Shown here: positions 7,539-10,612 of the stretch, piece after piece
Layout: every line of letters starts with the position of its first letter
How positions within the stretch are numbered: position 1 is the first letter of the stretch
DNA from: Friedmanniella sp.
GTDB lineage: Bacteria; Actinomycetota; Actinomycetes; Propionibacteriales; Propionibacteriaceae
Assembly: GCA_025964935.1 (NCBI GenBank)
Contig: JAOPXW010000238.1
Location: forward strand, 1 to 10,612
Direction of reading: 5' to 3'
DNA: 10,612 nucleotides
Position numbers and translations under genes: made by a program
The notes under the pieces: generated by a model
Told to the model about the DNA's origin: nothing
Databases searched by the model: none
What the model saw: only the letters and a program-made list of their open reading frames with translations

Positions 7539-9197
7539 TCACAGACCGCTGGGGACCGTCCAGAGCAGCCGGAGGCCGCCACCCTCGACGGGCTCCAGCG
7601 TCATCGACCCCCCGAGCCGCTCGGCCCGCTGCCGCAGGTTGGCCAGACCGCTGCGCCGGGTCGTGGTGTCGAGCCCGCGACCGTTGTCGGCCACCACCAC
7701 GGTCAGCGCCTCCTCGCTCGCCCGAACCTCCACCGAGACCTCCGACGCGCCCGCGTGCTTGGCCACGTTGCTGAGCGACTCCCGGACCACCGCCTCCACG
7801 TCGGCCGCGGCGGGTCCGGCCATCGTGTCGACCGGCCCGTCCAGGACCAGCCCGGGCTTGAAGCCCAGGACGGGCGTCAGCTCCTCCACCATCCGGAGGA
7901 TCCGGCCGCGCAGCGAGCTGGCCACCGGCCCCGACCCGTGCAGGGCGAAGATCGAGGTCCGGACCTGCCGGATGGTCCCGTCCAGGTCCTCGATGGTCTG
8001 CCACAGGCGCTTGCGGAGCTCGGGATCCTGGACCCGGGTGAGGCTGCCCTCCAGCCGCATCCCGGCGGCGAACAGCCGCTGCACCACGTGCTCGTGCAGG
8101 TCGCGGGCGATCCGGTCGCGATCCTCCAGCACCGCGAGCCGCTCCCGGGAGGAGCGCGCATCCAGCAGCTCCAGGGCCAGCGCCGTCTGGCTGGCGAAGC
8201 CGGCAGCCATGTCCAGGTCGAAGGCCACGAAGGGCCTCCGCGGGACCCGCCCCGCCACGATCGCCCCGTGGCAGCTGGTCTCGCCCTGGAGTGGCAGCGC
8301 CATCACCTGGGTGACGTTGACGAACTGGCGCAGGTGGACGGGCAGACCCTGGCTCACGTCCACGTCGTCGCGGATCCGCCCGCGCCGCTCCTGCATCACC
8401 TGCTGCCCCAGGCTGCCCTTCGCGAGGTAGCGCAACCCGGTCAGCTCGGCCTGCGCCAGCCCGACCGCGACCACCACCCGCAGCAGCTCCGCGTCGTCGG
8501 GGTCGGGCAGGACGACCGTGACGACGTCGGCAGAGGTCAGCCGCAGCACCGCGCGCGCGATGACTTCCAGCACCTCGACCCCCCCGCCGCGGGCCACCGC
8601 GAGCCGGCGGGTGATCTCGGCAGAGGCCTCCAGCCAGGTCTGTCGGTAGCGGGACTGTTCGTAGAGGCGGGCGTTGGCGATCGCGGTGCCGGCGTTGGCG
8701 GCGAGAGCGGCGGCCAGCCTCTCGTCCTGCTCGCTGAAGACCCCACCGTCCGGTCCGTTCGCCAGGTAGAGGTTGCCGAAAGTCTCCTCCCGTACGCGGA
8801 CCGGCACCCCCAGGAAGGCCGACATCGGCGGGTGGCCCTCCGGGAAGCCCGAGGACCGCGGGTCCTGGCCGAGGACGGGCAGCCGGATCGGCCGGGGGTC
8901 CTGGATCAGCGCCCCGAGGAGCCCCTTGCCCTTGGGCAGGTCGCCGATGGCCGCCACCGTGCCCGGGTCCATGCCCAGGTGCACGAACTGCTCCAGCCCG
9001 CCGTCGGGGCCCAGCACGCCGAGCGCGGCGTAGTCGGCCCCGGTCGTCTCCCGGGCCGCCGCCACCACGCGGCTCAGGACCTCGTCCAGGGTGAGGGCGG
9101 CGACGATGCTGCGGTTGGCCTCGAGCAGACGCTCCAGCCGCTCGGCCGCGTCGTCGTGGACGCCGCCGGCCGAAGTGTGCCGACCCTGGTCGACCAC
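7539..9197 (-). CDS. DevS/DosS-like two-GAF sensor histidine kinase
   Basis: The predicted protein is 552 aa, with tandem GAF domains (about 25-180 and 190-345), a HisKA_3 dimerisation/phosphoacceptor region (about 355-420) and an HATPase domain to the end. The H-box DRDRIARDLHEHVVQRLFA gives phosphoacceptor His368. The ATP site has ESLSNVAKHA (Asn477), DNGRGLD (504-510) and GLANLRQRAERLGGS (517-531). It has no membrane segment, so it is a soluble sensor. The first GAF is close to M. tuberculosis DevS/DosS: LPKGKGLLGALIQDPRPIRL, GHPPMSAFLGVPVRVR and FGNLYL. His122 and Tyr144 align with the DevS haem ligand His149 and distal Tyr171, so haem-based redox, O2 or NO sensing is plausible but unproven. 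The start is uncertain: GTG at 9197 has a G-run about five bases upstream, whereas GTG at 9203 abuts it. No response regulator is in the window. A cation-pump gene is divergent. Confidence 0.92.
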   Translation of the reverse strand: MVDQGRHTSAGGVHDDAAERLERLLEANRSIVAALTLDEVLSRVVAAARETTGADYAALGVLGPDGGLEQFVHLGMDPGTVAAIGDLPKGKGLLGALIQDPRPIRLPVLGQDPRSSGFPEGHPPMSAFLGVPVRVREETFGNLYLANGPDGGVFSEQDERLAAALAANAGTAIANARLYEQSRYRQTWLEASAEITRRLAVARGGGVEVLEVIARAVLRLTSADVVTVVLPDPDDAELLRVVVAVGLAQAELTGLRYLAKGSLGQQVMQERRGRIRDDVDVSQGLPVHLRQFVNVTQVMALPLQGETSCHGAIVAGRVPRRPFVAFDLDMAAGFASQTALALELLDARSSRERLAVLEDRDRIARDLHEHVVQRLFAAGMRLEGSLTRVQDPELRKRLWQTIEDLDGTIRQVRTSIFALHGSGPVASSLRGRILRMVEELTPVLGFKPGLVLDGPVDTMAGPAAADVEAVVRESLSNVAKHAGASEVSVEVRASEEALTVVVADNGRGLDTTTRRSGLANLRQRAERLGGSMTLEPVEGGGLRLLWTVPSGL

Positions 9198-9230
9198 GCT
9201 CACCCCCCATGATCGTGAACCAACGCCTCC

Positions 9231-9236
9231 ACGGTA
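9231..9236 (-). promoter_or_regulatory. Possible -10 of the kinase gene
   Basis: On the minus strand this reads TACCGT, keeping the TA....T frame of a -10 element, about 34 bases before the start. The same hexamer occurs in the divergent direction at 9371-9376. No clear -35. Weak. Confidence 0.25.
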
Positions 9237-9310
9237 GCCCGGGACCCCGCGGAGGGCGACAGGTTCGCCGTCTCCGCCCGTACGCCGTCCCGACCACCCC
9301 CGGGCCCGGT

Positions 9311-9324
9311 GGGACTTCGGTCCC
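9311..9324. promoter_or_regulatory. DosR/DevR-box-like palindrome
   Basis: The sequence GGGACTTCGGTCCC matches the core of the M. tuberculosis DosR/DevR consensus, GGGACTWWAGTCCC, at 12 of 14 positions. It is a perfect GGGAC/GTCCC inverted repeat around TTCG. It lies between a DevS-like kinase and a P-type ATPase. I found no other match of this quality in the window. Extra half-sites GTCCC (9287-9291) and GGGAC (9377-9381) lie nearby. If transcription of the pump starts near 9383, the box centre is about 65 bp upstream, within the range of distal DosR sites. The alternative is an RNA hairpin with a UUCG tetraloop. Confidence 0.6.
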
Positions 9325-9370
9325 TGTCGCCCCCGACCTCCGCCCCGGGCGCCGGGGTCACCCGGTTGCC

Positions 9371-9376
9371 TACCGT
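9371..9376 (+). promoter_or_regulatory. Possible -10 of the ATPase gene
   Basis: TACCGT follows GGTTGCC and precedes GGGACGAGG. Only the TA....T positions fit, and there is no -35, as is usual for activator-dependent promoters. It is placed from the position of the DosR-like box, so it is an inference. Confidence 0.25.
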
Positions 9377-9412
9377 GGGACGAGGGCCGCCGAGGCCGAG
9401 GACAGGAGCCCC

Positions 9413-9454
9413 ATGACGCCGGACGAGACGACGCCCCCGTGCCTGAGGGCCTGA
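9413..9454 (+). other. Short ORF with a good ribosome binding site overlapping the ATPase start
   Basis: ATG at 9413 is preceded by AGGAG at 9404-9408 with four bases between them. It opens only 13 codons (MTPDETTPPCLRA) before TGA. It overlaps the GTG proposed for the ATPase in another frame. Adding one C to the C5 run at 9434-9438 would fuse it in frame to the ATPase (MTPDETTPPVPEGLTS). It is therefore either a true short leader ORF, the real ATPase start broken by a one-base sequence error, or a natural frameshift. The sequence alone cannot decide. Confidence 0.45.
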
Positions 9455-10612
9455 CCTCCACCGAGGGTCTGACCCCCACCGGCGGCCTGACCTCGGTGGA
9501 GGCCGCCCGGCTGCTGGCGCAGCTGGGCCCGAACCGCCCGCCCGAGCACCGGGGGCGGTCGCTGCCCCGTCGCCTGGCCGCGGCGCTGGCCGAGCCGCTG
9601 GTGGTCGTCCTGCTGGTCGCGGCCGTGCTGACGGCCCTGACCCGGGACTGGTCCGACCTGGCCGTCATCGTCCTGGTCGTCACGGTCAACACCAGCCTCG
9701 GCCTCGCCCAGGAGCTGCGGGCCGAGGGGGCGGTGCGGGCCCTGGCCCGTCTGTCCACGCCGACCGCCCGGGTGGTGCGGGACGGCCGGGAGGCGATGGT
9801 CGACGCCGACACGCTGGTCCCCGGCGACCTGCTGGTGATCACCGAGGGCGACGGGGTCGCGGCGGACGGCCGGGTGGTGGAGGCGGCGGCGCTGGCCCTG
9901 GACGAGTCACTGGTCACCGGTGAGGCGCAGCCGGTGGACCGCGGCGTCGGGGAGACCGTGCTCGCCGGCACGGTGACCACCCACGGGCGGGCGCGTGTGG
10001 TCGTCACCGCCACCGGGGCGGCGAGCCAGCTCGGACGGGTGAGCGGCCAGCTCGCCGTACGGGAGCGCCCGACGCCGCTGCAACGGCGGATGACGCAGCT
10101 CTCCCGCGTCCTGGCCACGGTCGTGGTGCTGCTCTGTCTGGTGGTGCTGGCGCTCGGCCTGTGGCGGGGCCAACCACTGGAGCTGATGCTGCTGACCGCG
10201 ATCAGCCTGGCCGTCGCCGCCGTCCCGGAGTCGCTGCCCGTGGTGGTGACGATGACCCTGACCCTGGCCACGCGCCGGATGGCGCGCCGGCACGCCGTCG
10301 TGCGCTCGCTCTCCGCCGCCGAGACGCTGGGATCGGTGACCCTGCTGGCCACCGACAAGACCGGCACCCTGACCCACGGGCGGATGGCGGTCACCCAGCT
10401 GGTCTGCGCGCCGGACGTGACCCGGGCCGACCTGCTCGGGGCGGCCGTGCTCTGCAACGACGCCCAGCTCGACCAACCCGGCGGGGTGACCCACCTCGGC
10501 GACCCCACCGAGGTGGCCCTGCTGCAGGCGGCCCGGGCCGCCGGGCTGGACGTCGACGGCGTCCGGAGGGCGGCACCCCGTACGGCTGAGCACCCCTTCG
10601 ACAGTGCGACCC
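9439..10612 (+). CDS. P2-type cation-transporting ATPase, CtpF-like (3' truncated by window edge)
   Basis: The reading frame is open for 391 codons to the window edge. The order follows P2 ATPases. First is a cation-ATPase N-terminal domain, GLTSVEAARLLAQLGPNRP, then two membrane helices (LVVVLLVAAVLTAL and DLAVIVLVVTVNTSLG). Next is the actuator domain with TGE (160-162), then two more helices with the ion-site motif PESLP (263-267). The P-domain follows with phosphorylated Asp306 in DKTGTLT, and the nucleotide domain with GDPTEVALL (354-362). PESLP and GDPTE point to the Ca2+/Mg2+-type group rather than heavy-metal pumps, since no CPC is present. M. tuberculosis CtpF, a DosR-regulon member, is a relative. 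The ion cannot be settled here. The GTG at 9439 is the only start in this frame after the last upstream break and has a weak ribosome site. The reading frame could instead begin at ATG 9413 if a base is missing. Confidence 0.9.
   Translation, partial: MPEGLTSTEGLTPTGGLTSVEAARLLAQLGPNRPPEHRGRSLPRRLAAALAEPLVVVLLVAAVLTALTRDWSDLAVIVLVVTVNTSLGLAQELRAEGAVRALARLSTPTARVVRDGREAMVDADTLVPGDLLVITEGDGVAADGRVVEAAALALDESLVTGEAQPVDRGVGETVLAGTVTTHGRARVVVTATGAASQLGRVSGQLAVRERPTPLQRRMTQLSRVLATVVVLLCLVVLALGLWRGQPLELMLLTAISLAVAAVPESLPVVVTMTLTLATRRMARRHAVVRSLSAAETLGSVTLLATDKTGTLTHGRMAVTQLVCAPDVTRADLLGAAVLCNDAQLDQPGGVTHLGDPTEVALLQAARAAGLDVDGVRRAAPRTAEHPFDSAT

Noticed and set aside
7539..10508. A 989-codon minus-strand reading that extends the kinase through the divergent region and the ATPase
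   Set aside because: Only the part from about 9200 down matches kinase domains. The upstream part is Ser/Arg/Thr-rich antisense of the ATPase.
1..10612. CRISPR arrays, tRNA or rRNA genes, insertion sequences or integration sites
   Set aside because: No regularly spaced repeats, no tRNA-like cloverleaf, no transposase or integrase domain and no terminal inverted repeats were seen.

Overview
The window is very GC-rich (well above 70% by eye) with strong GC3 bias and many GTG starts. This fits a high-GC actinobacterium. The threonyl-tRNA synthetase followed directly by a HIT-domain gene is the order known from mycobacteria and relatives (Rv2614c-Rv2613c). I cannot name a genus from this sequence alone.

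Layout. (1) 1-2194, minus strand: thrS, with a HIT-family gene starting directly at its stop codon and running off the left edge. (2) 2373-6060, minus strand: a three-gene operon in the order GT4 glycosyltransferase, alpha/alpha-barrel glycosidase-like protein, GH130 family protein. The genes are joined by two 4-nt start/stop overlaps (GTGA and TTGA). (3) 6061-6482: a 422-nt divergent control region with a perfect 22-bp palindrome, a minus-strand extended -10 element and a repeated 10-mer. (4) 6483-7499, plus strand: a second GT4 glycosyltransferase, divergent from the operon. (5) 7539-9197, minus strand: a two-GAF sensor histidine kinase of the DevS/DosS type, convergent with the second GT4. 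(6) 9198-9438: a divergent control region carrying GGGAC-TTCG-GTCCC, a close match to the mycobacterial DosR/DevR box. (7) 9439-10612, plus strand: the first 391 codons of a P2-type cation-transporting ATPase that runs off the right edge.

How the parts may work together. The DevS-like kinase keeps the equivalents of the M. tuberculosis DevS haem ligand (His149) and distal Tyr171. It sits back to back with a CtpF-like cation pump, and a DosR-box-like palindrome lies between them. This looks like a small redox- or oxygen-responsive module, although no response regulator is in view. The four carbohydrate genes look like one uncharacterised glycan module: two GT4 enzymes, one GH130 enzyme that may act on beta-mannosides, and one six-hairpin-type protein. 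The palindrome between the two arms could coordinate them. The thrS-HIT pair is housekeeping.
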